A stretch of DNA of 64,000 nt. Origin: Clostridium sp. CAG:710 (GTDB lineage Bacteria; Bacillota_I; Bacilli_A; RF39; UBA660). Positions 15,681-24,357 of this stretch are shown here, in pieces. The translations under genes and the position numbers were made by a program. Location of the stretch: contig HF996867.1 in assembly GCA_000432595.1 (NCBI GenBank), positions 3,478 to 67,477 on the forward strand, read 5' to 3'. Every line of letters starts with the position of its first letter. The first letter of the stretch is position 1. Below the pieces are notes generated by a model. That model was not told the DNA's origin and ran no database searches. It saw only the letters and a list, made by a program, of their open reading frames with translations.

Positions 15681-17063
15681 ATGTTAGATGTAAAAGATTT
15701 ATATGAAAAACTAGATGAATATTTAGGCAAAGAAGTAACATTACAAGGATGGATAAAAAACCATAGAAAACAAAAAGAATTTGGATTTATTGATTTCTCA
15801 GATGGAACATATTTTAAACATGTTCAACTAGTATATGATAACAACCTAACCGATTTTGATACTATTCAAAAATATCATATTGGATGTGCAATAACTGTAG
15901 TAGGAGAAGTAGTAACTTCAGAAGGCGCTGGTCAAGAGTTTGAGGTTAAAGTAAAATCTATAAAACTAGAAGGAGATTGTCCTGAAGATTATCCAATGCA
16001 ACCAAAACGTCATTCAATGGAATTCTTAAGAGAACAAGCCTATCTAAGACCAAGAGTAAATTTATTTCAAGCAGTATTTCGTATAAGAAGCGTCGCAGCT
16101 CATGCAATACATGAATATTTTCAATCACATAATTATGTATATGTTCACACTCCATTAATCACAACCGCAGATTGTGAAGGTTCAGATCAAATGTTTAAAA
16201 TAACCACATTAGATTTAAATCATCTACCAAAAACAGAAGATGGAAAAGTTGATATGTCAAAAGATTTATTTGGAAAAACTGCTTTTGTAACAGGTACAGG
16301 TCAATTACATGGTGAAGCTTTCGCAATGGCATTCAAAAAGATTTATACATTTGGACCAACCTTCAGAACAGAAAAATCAAATACAAAAACACACGCAAAT
16401 GAATTTTGGATGATAGAACCAGAAATAGGATTTTGCGATTTAAATGGATTAATGGATGTAGAAGAAGAAATGTTAAAATTTGTTGTAGGATATGTACTAG
16501 ATAATTGTAAAACTGAGATAGAATTCTTAGATAAATTTGTTCAAAAAGGCCTAAAAGAAAAATTAGAAAAACTAGTAGGTTCTAAATTCACAAGAATTAC
16601 TCATCATGATGTTATAGACATACTAAAAAAAGCAGATGTAAAATGGGAATTTACTCCAGATTATTCTTCTGATATCGCAAAAGAACATGAAAGGTATATT
16701 ACTGAATATTTTAATGGACCAGTATTTATAACAGATTGGCCAAAAGATATAAAAGCATGGTATATGAAAGTTAACCCAGATAATAAAACAGTTGCCGCAG
16801 TTGACCTAGAAGTCCCAGGAGCTGGAGAATTAATGGGTGGATCACAACGTGAAGAAGATTATGATAAATTAATCAAAAGATGTAGAGAAATGAATGTTGA
16901 CTATGATACAGTTGATTGGTTCTGTAATCTAAGAAAATTTGGAGGATGTTACCACTCTGGATTTGGTATGGGATTTGAAAGATTGCTAATTTATCTAACA
17001 GGTGTAGAAAATATTAGAGATGTAATTCCATTCCCAAGAACACCAGGAAGCTGTGATTTTTAA
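15681..17063 (+). CDS. asnS: Asparaginyl-tRNA synthetase
   Basis: 460 residues from the ATG at 15681 (GGAGGGTAAAT in front); an in-frame ATG at 15639 lies inside the T-box terminator. N-terminal OB-fold anticodon domain (about 10-110: VTLQGWIKNHRKQKEFGFIDFSDG in part), then class II core with motif 1 (FRIRSVAAHAIHEYF), motif 2 (PTFRTEKSNTKTHANEFWMIEPE, Arg in FRTE) and motif 3 ending GFGMGFERLLIYLTG. The final PRTPGSCDF is typical of AsnRS rather than AspRS. It charges tRNA-Asn, and its expression is set by the T-box. Confidence 0.97.
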   Translation: MLDVKDLYEKLDEYLGKEVTLQGWIKNHRKQKEFGFIDFSDGTYFKHVQLVYDNNLTDFDTIQKYHIGCAITVVGEVVTSEGAGQEFEVKVKSIKLEGDCPEDYPMQPKRHSMEFLREQAYLRPRVNLFQAVFRIRSVAAHAIHEYFQSHNYVYVHTPLITTADCEGSDQMFKITTLDLNHLPKTEDGKVDMSKDLFGKTAFVTGTGQLHGEAFAMAFKKIYTFGPTFRTEKSNTKTHANEFWMIEPEIGFCDLNGLMDVEEEMLKFVVGYVLDNCKTEIEFLDKFVQKGLKEKLEKLVGSKFTRITHHDVIDILKKADVKWEFTPDYSSDIAKEHERYITEYFNGPVFITDWPKDIKAWYMKVNPDNKTVAAVDLEVPGAGELMGGSQREEDYDKLIKRCREMNVDYDTVDWFCNLRKFGGCYHSGFGMGFERLLIYLTGVENIRDVIPFPRTPGSCDF

Positions 17064-17115
17064 AAAATTGTATAAAAATAAAAAAAGTGTAAAAAATACT
17101 ACTGAGGAGGCAAAT

Positions 17116-17661
17116 ATGAAAAAGCTAATTTTAGTAGTATTTTCTTTATTATTAATTACTTGTGGTTGTGATAGTATGATGAATACCCCAACAAAAAGAG
17201 TAGAAGAATTTCTAAATAAATATCAACGACTTGATTCAGATGTTCTAACTCAATTAGATGAAGTAATAAAAAATGCAACATATACATTTAATGATACACA
17301 ATCTACTTCATATAAAGAGCTTATGAAAAAACAATATAAAGATTTAACTTATACTATCAAAGAAGAATTAATTGATGGAAATAACGCAACAGTAACTGTT
17401 GAAATAGAAGTATATGATTATAATAAAGCCATTAATGACGCAGAAACATACTATAAAAACAATCCAAACGAATTTAAAAATTCTGATGGCGGAATAGATG
17501 AAGAAAAATACATGGATTATAAAATAAAGAAAATGGAAGCAGTTAAAGATAAAATAAAATATACACTTAATTTAACATTAACAAAAAAAGATAAAAAATG
17601 GGTACTAAATGATATATCTGAATCAGATAGACAAAAGCTTCATGGATTATATAATTCGTAA
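17116..17661 (+). CDS. Putative lipoprotein, unknown
   Basis: 181 residues from the ATG at 17116, preceded by TGAGGAGGCAAAT; the frame is open from 17053 but nothing supports an earlier start. Signal sequence MKKLILVVFSLLLITCGC with Cys20 as the likely lipidated residue (preceded by T-C-G, an acceptable lipobox). The mature part begins with PTKRVEEFLNKYQRLDSDVL and ends in a beta-rich segment (NATVTVEIEVYDYNKA, KKWVLNDIS) that resembles the NTF2-like / DUF4878 lipoproteins. No function can be assigned. It is 52 bases after asnS and ends at its own terminator, so it may be partly read from the T-box transcript. Confidence 0.65.
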   Translation: MKKLILVVFSLLLITCGCDSMMNTPTKRVEEFLNKYQRLDSDVLTQLDEVIKNATYTFNDTQSTSYKELMKKQYKDLTYTIKEELIDGNNATVTVEIEVYDYNKAINDAETYYKNNPNEFKNSDGGIDEEKYMDYKIKKMEAVKDKIKYTLNLTLTKKDKKWVLNDISESDRQKLHGLYNS

Positions 17662-17678
17662 TAAATGTAAACTATTGT

Positions 17679-17710
17679 AAAAAGAGACAAGAGAATATGT
17701 CTCTTTTTCT
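17679..17710 (+). terminator. Terminator after asnS-lipoprotein unit
   Basis: Stem AAAAAGAGACA (17679-17689) / TGTCTCTTTTT (17698-17708), an 11-bp hairpin with T-tail. Confidence 0.9.
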
Positions 17711-17741
17711 ATAATATGATAAAATATAATTGGAGGGTAAT

Positions 17742-18437
17742 ATGGAATATAAAAGAGTACTTCTAAAATTAAGTGGAGAAGCAATAAAAAATAAAAGAGA
17801 TGGAATAGTTGATTTTGATTATGTATTAAAAATATGTAAAAGTATTGCTTCTATAAAAGATAGGAAAACATCAGTCGCAATAGTTGTGGGTGGTGGAAAC
17901 ATATGGAGAGGAAGACAAAATTCCTATATTGATTCTTCATCATCAGATAAAATAGGAATATTAGGAACAAGTATAAATGCATTAATACTAAAGTCAGCAT
18001 TTGATAAATTAGGAATAAAATCATGCCTATTTAATTCATTTGAAGCAAAAAATATAATGAAAAAAACACCAAACAATGAAGAACTTATTAAACTAAGTAG
18101 AGACAATATAATTATATTTGGTGGAGGAACAGGCAATGTGGGTTGTTCAACAGATACTGCATCTATATTAAATGCCATAAAATTAAAATCTGATTTAATT
18201 GTAAAACTAACAAATGTAGATGGAATATATAATAAAGATCCACACATCTATAATGATGCATTAAAATATAATGAAATAACATTTGAAGAAGCAATTAATA
18301 AAAATTTAAATGTAATGGACATTAACTCAATAAAATTAAGTAAAGAAAACAATATAAAAATACTAGTGACAAATATAAATAGTTTATTTGATATAGATAA
18401 AATGATAAGTACTAAAGCTTATAGTATTATAAAGTAA
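17742..18437 (+). CDS. pyrH: Uridylate kinase
   Basis: 231 residues from the ATG at 17742; a TTG four codons upstream overlaps GGAGGG and is rejected. Amino-acid-kinase fold: N-terminal KRVLLKLSGEAI, glycine loop VVGGGNIWRG, then GGGTGNVGCSTDTASI and the nucleotide-binding LTNVDGIYNKDP. These match PyrH, which phosphorylates UMP to UDP and is usually allosterically controlled by GTP/UTP. The segment after GTGN reads VGCSTDT rather than the usual PFFSTDT, a modest divergence. It is not beside tsf/frr as in many genomes, and lies as a single gene before the oxidoreductase at 18474. Confidence 0.85.
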   Translation: MEYKRVLLKLSGEAIKNKRDGIVDFDYVLKICKSIASIKDRKTSVAIVVGGGNIWRGRQNSYIDSSSSDKIGILGTSINALILKSAFDKLGIKSCLFNSFEAKNIMKKTPNNEELIKLSRDNIIIFGGGTGNVGCSTDTASILNAIKLKSDLIVKLTNVDGIYNKDPHIYNDALKYNEITFEEAINKNLNVMDINSIKLSKENNIKILVTNINSLFDIDKMISTKAYSIIK

Positions 18438-18473
18438 CATCTACCACTAGGTAGTGTAAATAAAGGAGGAAAT

Positions 18474-19526
18474 ATGGAAAAACTTAAAGTTGTTCAATAT
18501 GGATGTGGAAAGATGTCCAAATACACAATGAAATACGTACTTGATAATAATTGGGAAATAGTGGGTGCCGTTGATATTAACCCTAATGTGATAGGTCATG
18601 ATATTGGTAGTGTTATTGGTATAGAAAATCAAGGAATAACTATAACAGATGCTGCTAAAGCAAAAGAATTACTATTATCTACTAAACCGGATATATGTAT
18701 TGTTACTACAATGAGCTTAATGAAGGATGTAGAAGATATATTACTTTTATGTGCTAGTCTTGGAATTAATGCCATAACAACATGTGAAGAAGCATTCTAT
18801 CCGTTTAATTCATGCCCAGAATTAACAAATAGAATTGATTCACTAGCAAAAGAAAATAATTGTACAATTACCGGAAGTGGATATCAAGATGCTTTCTGGG
18901 GAGGATTAATTACAACACTATGTGGCGCTACTCACAATATAACTAAAATTAAAGGTAGCTCATCATACAACGTAGAAGACTACGGAATAGCACTTGCTAA
19001 AGCACATGGCGCAGGATTAACTAAAGAAGAATTCGATCGTGAAGTGGCTTCAGCCGATAATATAAGTGATGAAGAAAGACAAAAACTAATTGATAATGGT
19101 GATTTCTTACCAAGTTATATGTGGAATGTTAATGGCTGGCTTTGTGATAAATTAGGATTAACTGTAAAAAGACAAACTCAAAAATGTATTCCAACAACAT
19201 GTAGCCATGATATAACATCTTCTACATTAGGAATGACTGTAAAAAGTGGTATGGCAACAGGAATGAGCGCAGTAGTAACTACAACTACTGAAGAAGGAAT
19301 AACTCTAGAAACAGAATGTGTTGGTAAAGTTTATGCAGAAGAAGATTGTGATAGAAATGATTGGACTATTGAAGGAGAACCAAATACAAATATGGTTATA
19401 ACAAGACCTTCAACAGTTGAACTTACTTGCGCAACTATAGTAAATCGTATAGAAGATGTAATATCTGCAAGACCAGGTTTCGTCCCAACATCACAAATGA
19501 ATGAATTAAAAAGCATTATTAAATAA
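18474..19526 (+). CDS. 2,4-diaminopentanoate dehydrogenase-like oxidoreductase
   Basis: 350 residues preceded by AAAGGAGGAAAT. N-terminal Rossmann fold with VVQYGCGKMSKYTMKYVL and the acidic residue in VGAVDINP, as in dihydrodipicolinate-reductase-type enzymes; then CEEAFYPFNSCPE, SGYQDAFWG, and a long catalytic/dimerisation domain. The overall length and the AFWGGL / SSSYNVEDYG region resemble 2,4-diaminopentanoate dehydrogenase (Ord) of the clostridial ornithine pathway. None of the other ornithine-degradation genes is near, so the true substrate may be another amino acid derivative. Family-level call is firmer than substrate. Confidence 0.6.
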   Translation: MEKLKVVQYGCGKMSKYTMKYVLDNNWEIVGAVDINPNVIGHDIGSVIGIENQGITITDAAKAKELLLSTKPDICIVTTMSLMKDVEDILLLCASLGINAITTCEEAFYPFNSCPELTNRIDSLAKENNCTITGSGYQDAFWGGLITTLCGATHNITKIKGSSSYNVEDYGIALAKAHGAGLTKEEFDREVASADNISDEERQKLIDNGDFLPSYMWNVNGWLCDKLGLTVKRQTQKCIPTTCSHDITSSTLGMTVKSGMATGMSAVVTTTTEEGITLETECVGKVYAEEDCDRNDWTIEGEPNTNMVITRPSTVELTCATIVNRIEDVISARPGFVPTSQMNELKSIIK

Positions 19527-19537
19527 ATAAAATAAAT

Positions 19538-19587
19538 AAACAAGGCTATCAATATATGGATATTTTTGATAAAACTTGTTTTTTTAA
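19538..19587 (+). terminator. Terminator after oxidoreductase gene
   Basis: Outer arms AAACAAG (19538-19544) / CTTGTTT (19575-19581) enclose an inner TATCAA / TTGATA pairing; a run of T follows. Confidence 0.6.
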
Positions 19588-19606
19588 AAAAAAGTAAAAA
19601 TAAAAT

Positions 19607-19637
19607 TTGACCTTCCAGTTAACTGTAATGATAATCT
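19607..19637 (+). promoter_or_regulatory. MerR-type promoter/operator (dyad in spacer)
   Basis: TTGACC (19607-19612) and, 19 bases later, TAATCT (19632-19637); a GATAAT with 17-bp spacing is an alternative -10. The spacer holds the perfect palindrome CAGTTAACTG (19616-19625), extended by TT/AA. A dyad centred in a long spacer is the hallmark of promoters twisted open by MerR-family activators; a merR gene is second in this operon. Confidence 0.7.
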
Positions 19638-19662
19638 CACTCTTGAAAAGGAGGAGATTATT

Positions 19663-19941
19663 TTGGGTTGTTGTAGTTGTAAATATCTTAATGAAAATAA
19701 AAAAGTGGAAGGTAGAGTAAATGGTAGTTTATATTATTGCTCTAAATTAAAAACATATGTAAATGGTGCTAGCGGTAGCTGTGATAACTACTGTATAGAC
19801 CATGGAAGAAAAATATATACACGAGATGAAATATATGATGATGGAAAAAAATATTATAATGATACAACACCAGTAGGTTTTTATTTAGTAGTGTTAATAA
19901 TATTAATAATACTAGGCTTATTTTTAGGAGTATTTAATTAA
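19663..19941 (+). CDS. Cys-rich tail-anchored small protein
   Basis: 92 residues starting at TTG 19663 after AAAGGAGGAGATTATT. The N-terminal half contains six to seven Cys in MGCCSCKYL, LYYCSKL and SGSCDNYCIDHG, with spacing that suggests a zinc or other metal site; the C-terminal 25 residues (about 68-90, VGFYLVVLIILIILGLF) form one membrane helix. It is the first gene behind a MerR-type promoter and lies 21 bases before the merR gene, so it is the likely main target of that regulator. A metal- or thiol-stress role would fit but is inference. Confidence 0.65.
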   Translation: MGCCSCKYLNENKKVEGRVNGSLYYCSKLKTYVNGASGSCDNYCIDHGRKIYTRDEIYDDGKKYYNDTTPVGFYLVVLIILIILGLFLGVFN

Positions 19942-19962
19942 CAATAATTTAGGAGGTGACTC

Positions 19963-20661
19963 ATGTTATATAGAATAGGAGATTTTTCACAAAAAACAGG
20001 AATTCCAGTAAAAACCCTAAGGTATTATGATGAAATAAATTTATTTAAGCCATCTTACACCGAACGTTTTTCTGGATATAGATATTATGAAATAAATCAA
20101 ATAAAGGATATTAAGTTAATTTCAAAACTAAAAGGACTTGACCTATCATTAGAGGAAATAAAACAATTTTTAGAAACTAAAGACATTAAAATAATACTTA
20201 ACAAAAGAAAAAATTTTGAAGAAAAATTAGAAAGGATAGAAGAATTTATGAATGTAAAAGAAGATGCACCTATTTACAATATTGAAGAAGGTGACTATAG
20301 AAAATATATTGAAATTAATGGTATAAAACATTCTAGATGTGCACAAGCATTAGCTGTTAAGGATTTAAATGCTAAATATTTTATTGTATATAAAGATGAT
20401 GAATTCTACACTGATTTCTGTATTTATAAAAAAGATAATTGGCTCACTCTTGATAAAAAGTACTTTTTTGAAGAGGAACTAATTGATTTAATAATTAGTT
20501 ATATAAGTGTAGAAGTAAATTATGTTACAATTTATCTACCAATAGAAGATGATAAACTATATATGGTAATAAAAAATACATTTAAAAACATAGAAGAAAC
20601 AGAATACATACAAGATAGATATAAATATAGGTGTTTAAAAATAAAACTAGAAGAAAATTAA
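19963..20661 (+). CDS. MerR family transcriptional regulator
   Basis: 232 residues preceded by TAGGAGGTGACTC. The N-terminal winged helix is clear: LYRIGDFSQKTGIPVKTLRYYDEINLFKPS, then SGYRYYEINQIKDIKLI and LDLSLEEIKQFL (about residues 1-75), followed by a coiled coil (75-100) and a shorter effector domain with strands around KYIEINGIKHSRC and NYVTIYLPIEDDKLY, GyrI-like in layout. It should bind the dyad promoter at 19607 and regulate its own operon. The effector is unknown; there is no Cys pattern of a metal sensor in the dimer helix, so a small organic ligand is more likely. Confidence 0.9.
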   Translation: MLYRIGDFSQKTGIPVKTLRYYDEINLFKPSYTERFSGYRYYEINQIKDIKLISKLKGLDLSLEEIKQFLETKDIKIILNKRKNFEEKLERIEEFMNVKEDAPIYNIEEGDYRKYIEINGIKHSRCAQALAVKDLNAKYFIVYKDDEFYTDFCIYKKDNWLTLDKKYFFEEELIDLIISYISVEVNYVTIYLPIEDDKLYMVIKNTFKNIEETEYIQDRYKYRCLKIKLEEN

Positions 20662-20700
20662 ATCTATATAACTAATTCAAATTAGAAGGAGTAAATATTA

Positions 20701-21129
20701 ATGTTTAAAATTGCAAAATTAGAACAAGTAAGTAATGAAAAAGTTAGTATTAATTTTATTTTACAAGAAAAAAATAATTATGATAATTGTAAAAATATAA
20801 AAGATGAAAGATTTAAGACATTATCATTTAAGGTTTCAGGGAATAATTATTCAATTGAATTTAATCTAAATTGTAAATTAGAAAAACTATTAGAAATTCC
20901 AATGGAAGAAACAATAGATTTTAAAGAGTATTTATCAATTGGAGAAACTTTATTAAATATTAATGGAGTAAATTTTATAGAACCACAGATAAATATAAAA
21001 ATCAGAAGATATCTAAAAAACCAATTTAGTATATTTTTAACTTTTAATACGGAATATAATTATGATAATATCGATTATAGTGGAATAGTAGAATTTACAT
21101 TTAACTTAGATAATTATTTAAAAAAGTAA
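20701..21129 (+). CDS. Hypothetical beta-rich protein
   Basis: 142 residues preceded by TTAGAAGGAGTAAATATTA. No signal peptide or membrane helix. The sequence alternates short hydrophobic strands (FKIAKLEQVSNEKVSINFIL, YSIEFNLNCKLEKLL, FSIFLTFNTEYN, GIVEFTFNLDNYL) and has little low-complexity sequence. I do not recognise the family. It is the last gene of the merR operon, 39 bases after merR, and ends at a terminator, so it may belong to the same response. Confidence 0.5.
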   Translation: MFKIAKLEQVSNEKVSINFILQEKNNYDNCKNIKDERFKTLSFKVSGNNYSIEFNLNCKLEKLLEIPMEETIDFKEYLSIGETLLNINGVNFIEPQINIKIRRYLKNQFSIFLTFNTEYNYDNIDYSGIVEFTFNLDNYLKK

Positions 21130-21152
21130 ATAACAACTGACTATAAAAAATC

Positions 21153-21176
21153 AGGACTATAACAAGTCCTTTTTTC
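21153..21176 (+). terminator. Terminator after merR operon
   Basis: AGGACT (21153-21158), loop ATAACA, AGTCCT (21165-21170), then T6. Confidence 0.8.
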
Positions 21177-21202
21177 ATATAATTTCTTAGGTGAGTAACT
21201 AT

Positions 21203-22282
21203 ATGAAAAAACTAGTACTTTTTTTATTGCTTGTAATTGTACCTCTAAAAACTTATGCATTAACTGATACTGCCAAATCAACAATCGCAATGGATATGGA
21301 TAGTGGAAGAATATTATATGAAAAAAATGCTAACGAGCAAAGATTAATTGCTTCTATAACAAAGATTATGACCGCAACAGTCGCAATAGAAAACGGCAAT
21401 TTAAATAAAGAAATAACAATAGGAGAAGAAGTGCTTAAGATGTATGGATCAAACATATATGTTGAATTAGGAGAAAAGATGACTCTTAAAAATCTCTTGT
21501 ATGGATTATTACTTAGAAGTGGAAATGATGCAGCTGTAGTAATCGCAAATAATGTAGCTAAAGATGAAGAAAGTTTCGTAGAAATGATGAATAAAAAAGC
21601 AAAAGAATTAGGCATGAAAAACACAATATTTAGAAATAGTCATGGTCTAGATGAAGAAACAAAAAACTATTCAAGTGCGAAGGATATGGCAATACTATCA
21701 AGCTATGCAAATACATTACCTGTTTATAAAGAAATTTCTAAAACAAAAAAATGGACAGTGCAAAGTGATAAAAAAAGCTATGTATGGAATAATAGAAACA
21801 AATTACTTTATTCTTATAAATATGCAACTGGTGGTAAAACAGGATACACCCCAAAAGCAGGTAGAACTCTAGTAACAACTGCCTCAAAAGATAATTTAAA
21901 TCTAACCATAGTAACATTAAATGATGCAAATGAATACCAAACACATGAATCATTATATAAATATTGCTTCAACAAGTACAAAAATTTTCTAATAGTAGAC
22001 AAAGATAATTTCGACATAGATGATAATTTCTATAAAGGAAATTTATATATAAAAAAGTCATTTAGTTATCCTCTTACCAAAGAAGAAGAATCTCTTGTAA
22101 ATATAGTAATAAAATTAGATAAATTGGATAATTATAAAAATAATGATCAAGTAGGAAGTGTAATAGTAAATTTAAAAGATAAAAAAATATTTGAAACAGA
22201 AGTATATGTAAAAAAAGATAAAAATAAAAAAGGAAATCTATTAAAAAGAATAATAAAGTTTTTAAAAAAACTATTTAAGTAA
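21203..22282 (+). CDS. dacF: D-alanyl-D-alanine carboxypeptidase (DacF/PBP5 type)
   Basis: 359 residues from the ATG at 21203; GGTGAGT precedes it and contains the rejected GTG start. Signal peptide about residues 1-19. Class S11 motifs: SITK with catalytic Ser51, SGN at 106-108 and KTG at 212-214. The enzyme trims the terminal D-Ala of peptidoglycan stem peptides outside the membrane. A beta-rich C-terminal domain (about 255-340) is followed by a basic amphipathic end (KKGNLLKRIIKFLKKLFK) that should anchor it to the membrane. In Bacilli the DacF branch is sporulation-linked; here the branch is a guess, the enzyme class is certain. Confidence 0.93.
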   Translation: MKKLVLFLLLVIVPLKTYALTDTAKSTIAMDMDSGRILYEKNANEQRLIASITKIMTATVAIENGNLNKEITIGEEVLKMYGSNIYVELGEKMTLKNLLYGLLLRSGNDAAVVIANNVAKDEESFVEMMNKKAKELGMKNTIFRNSHGLDEETKNYSSAKDMAILSSYANTLPVYKEISKTKKWTVQSDKKSYVWNNRNKLLYSYKYATGGKTGYTPKAGRTLVTTASKDNLNLTIVTLNDANEYQTHESLYKYCFNKYKNFLIVDKDNFDIDDNFYKGNLYIKKSFSYPLTKEEESLVNIVIKLDKLDNYKNNDQVGSVIVNLKDKKIFETEVYVKKDKNKKGNLLKRIIKFLKKLFK

Positions 22283-22331
22283 GCCTATTTTTAAATAATA
22301 AACTGTGTTATAATTCTACTAGGTGATTTAA

Positions 22332-23057
22332 GTGGAACGATTACAAAAAATAATTTCAAATAGTGGAATTGCATCTAGAAGAAAAGCAGAAGAATTAATT
22401 AAAGAGGGCAGAGTAAAAGTAGACGGAGTAGTAGTAACTGAATTAGGAACTAAGGTAAGTAAAAAAAATATAGTTGAAGTAGACAATGTAAAAATAGGAA
22501 CTGAAGAAAAAGTTTATTACTTATTAAATAAACCAAGAGGAGTTGTAACTACTACTAGTGATGAACATGGTAGAAAAACAGTTGTTAGCTTAATTGAAAC
22601 AGATAAAAGAATATATCCAGTGGGAAGATTAGATTATGATACTACCGGACTTATATTATTAACTAATGATGGAGAATTTACTAATAATATTACACATCCT
22701 AAAAATAAAATAGACAAAACATATGTTGCGAAAATTAATGGTATACTAACAATCGCAGATATTATGGCATTAAAAAAGGGTGTAATGATAGATAATTTTA
22801 AAACATCCCCTGCAAAAGTAAAAGTAAGAAAAATAGATAATAAAAATAAACATTCAATTGTAGAAATAACAATTCATGAAGGAAAAAATCATCAAGTAAA
22901 AAGAATGTTTGAATCTCTAGGGTATGAAGTGTTAAAGTTAAAAAGAGAAAGAATTGCATTTTTAACATTAAAGGGATTAACATCAGGAGATTATAGAATG
23001 CTTACACCAAAAGAGGTAAACCAACTATATGTATTATCTCAAAATGTAGGTAAATAA
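22332..23057 (+). CDS. rluB: 16S/23S rRNA pseudouridine synthase, RsuA/RluB family
   Basis: 241 residues starting at GTG 22332 after AGGTGATTTAA. N-terminal S4 RNA-binding domain (about 1-48: RLQKIISNSGIASRRKAEEL) and catalytic domain with the signature GRLDYDTTGLILLTNDG, in which the Asp is the nucleophile, followed by KTYVAKINGI and EGKNHQVKRMFESLG. It isomerises uridine in large-subunit rRNA. RluB versus RsuA cannot be fully separated by eye; RluB is the usual Firmicute form and often follows dacF/spmAB, consistent with the dacF gene just upstream. Confidence 0.92.
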   Translation: MERLQKIISNSGIASRRKAEELIKEGRVKVDGVVVTELGTKVSKKNIVEVDNVKIGTEEKVYYLLNKPRGVVTTTSDEHGRKTVVSLIETDKRIYPVGRLDYDTTGLILLTNDGEFTNNITHPKNKIDKTYVAKINGILTIADIMALKKGVMIDNFKTSPAKVKVRKIDNKNKHSIVEITIHEGKNHQVKRMFESLGYEVLKLKRERIAFLTLKGLTSGDYRMLTPKEVNQLYVLSQNVGK

Positions 23058-23103
23058 TATTGGTAAGTATATTTTAATATTTGAATAGAAAAGAATGTTT
23101 TCA

Positions 23104-23131
23104 TTAAAAAAAATATAGCACCACGCTATAT
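23104..23131 (-). terminator. Terminator of ferredoxin gene
   Basis: On the minus strand ATATAGC, short loop, GCTATAT (23113-23131) followed by a run of T (A run at 23105-23112 on the given strand). Confidence 0.8.
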
Positions 23132-23320
23132 TTATTCTTCTACACTGATTGCACCAGTTGGACAACTTTCGCTAGCATCAATAACTTCATCCTTATTAGA
23201 TTCAGTAACTTCACCCTTAGCGCATGCTAGTCCATCATCTTCAAGAGCAAATACATCAGGTACAATTGCGGCACAAGCACCACAGCCAATGCATTGATCT
23301 TTATTAACTTTAGCTTTCAT
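23132..23320 (-). CDS. fer: [4Fe-4S] ferredoxin
   Basis: 62 residues, preceded on its strand by GAGGTGTTTAAATA. The cluster ligands are in CIGCGACAAIVPDVF and the distant SCPTGAI: three Cys near the N-terminus (C10, C13, C16) plus one near the C-terminus, the pattern of single-cluster ferredoxins of Bacillus/Clostridium type. A small acidic electron carrier, possibly a partner for the [FeFe]-hydrogenase at 8 kb. Single-gene transcript with its own terminator. Confidence 0.95.
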   Translation of the reverse strand: MKAKVNKDQCIGCGACAAIVPDVFALEDDGLACAKGEVTESNKDEVIDASESCPTGAISVEE

Positions 23321-23447
23321 TATTTAAACACCTCAAAACAATTATATAATAAAAAAAAGATTAATACAATCAATGAATATAAATATCTTTTATATCTTTA
23401 AATTTTTACTAAAGTATGATAAAATGAAACAGAATAGAGGTGTGTAT

Positions 23448-24293
23448 ATGAGAAGAAGAACAGATAGGCACATTGAAGAATCAGGATCATCTCCTACAAG
23501 ATTAAGCAGGATGTCTAAAAATAAATATCTATATGATGATATAAATAATGTAATTGGTTATGAAGAAATAACTGATTTTAATCCAGAGAATGGAATTGAT
23601 TTATCTAATATAAGAAATACAAATAGTAGAGAAGAATATAAAAAATATAAAGACTATCAAGATATATTTGGTAAAACAGAAGAAAAAAAAGAAGAAGCTG
23701 TAGAGGAAGAAGAAAAGAAAATCTATGACATAAATAGTGTGTTAGAAGATGCTAAAAGAAACAGAAATAAATATGATGAGTTAGAAAAGAAAAGAAAATT
23801 AAAAGAAAATAAATATGCGACACTAGCAGATACTGCACAATTGAATTTAGAAAATGCTGAATCTCTAGAAAAAGCATCTGGAAATGACATAGATGAAAAA
23901 GAACTAACTGATTTGATTAACACAATAACTTCTCATAATTTACTAAAAGATATAAAAGATGCAGAATCATCAAATGATGAAAAAGAAGATGAAGCAGATC
24001 TATTATCCGATTTACTCGCAACACATGTTGATTTGAACTTAGAAGAAGGAATAGCTAGTGAATACCTTGCAAAAGAACATGAAGAAAGTGAAAAAGAAGA
24101 AAAAGAAATAGATAATTCTTTTTATACAAAATCAATGGATTTATCAGAACAAGACTTTGAATTTAGTGATGAAATAGAAGCAGAAAGAAAAGCCAAAATT
24201 AAAGTTATAATAATAATTGTAGTAATACTATTACTTATAGTTATTGGAGTAGTTACATTTTTATTTTTAAAACAAAAAGGGATTATTAAATAA
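23448..24293 (+). CDS. Acidic tail-anchored membrane protein, unknown
   Basis: 281 residues from the ATG at 23448, after AATAGAGGTGTGTAT; the frame is open from 23373 but has no other ribosome site. The N-terminus MRRRTDRHIEESGSSPTRLSR is basic, then NKYLYDDINNVIGYEEITDF, then a long Glu/Lys/Asp-rich helical region (about 60-245) and one C-terminal membrane helix (about 249-273) with a few basic residues after it. This is a cytoplasmic, tail-anchored layout. Similar proteins seem common in uncultured Bacilli but I know no function. A scaffold or division-related role would be guesswork. Confidence 0.6.
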   Translation: MRRRTDRHIEESGSSPTRLSRMSKNKYLYDDINNVIGYEEITDFNPENGIDLSNIRNTNSREEYKKYKDYQDIFGKTEEKKEEAVEEEEKKIYDINSVLEDAKRNRNKYDELEKKRKLKENKYATLADTAQLNLENAESLEKASGNDIDEKELTDLINTITSHNLLKDIKDAESSNDEKEDEADLLSDLLATHVDLNLEEGIASEYLAKEHEESEKEEKEIDNSFYTKSMDLSEQDFEFSDEIEAERKAKIKVIIIIVVILLLIVIGVVTFLFLKQKGIIK

Positions 24294-24304
24294 TTCTTTT
24301 TTTC

Positions 24305-24333
24305 TTTGTATTTTTAAAAATTTATATTATAAT
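24305..24333 (+). promoter_or_regulatory. Promoter for SDR gene
   Basis: TTTGTA (24305-24310), 17-bp spacer, TATAAT (24328-24333), about 25 bases upstream of the ATG. Confidence 0.55.
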
Positions 24334-24357
24334 ACGTTTGTACAAAGAGGTGAACTT

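Noticed and set aside
18438..18473. CTACC-ACTA-GGTAG hairpin between pyrH and the oxidoreductase gene as a terminator
   Set aside because: Only 5 bp and no T-run follows; it leads straight into a strong ribosome site.
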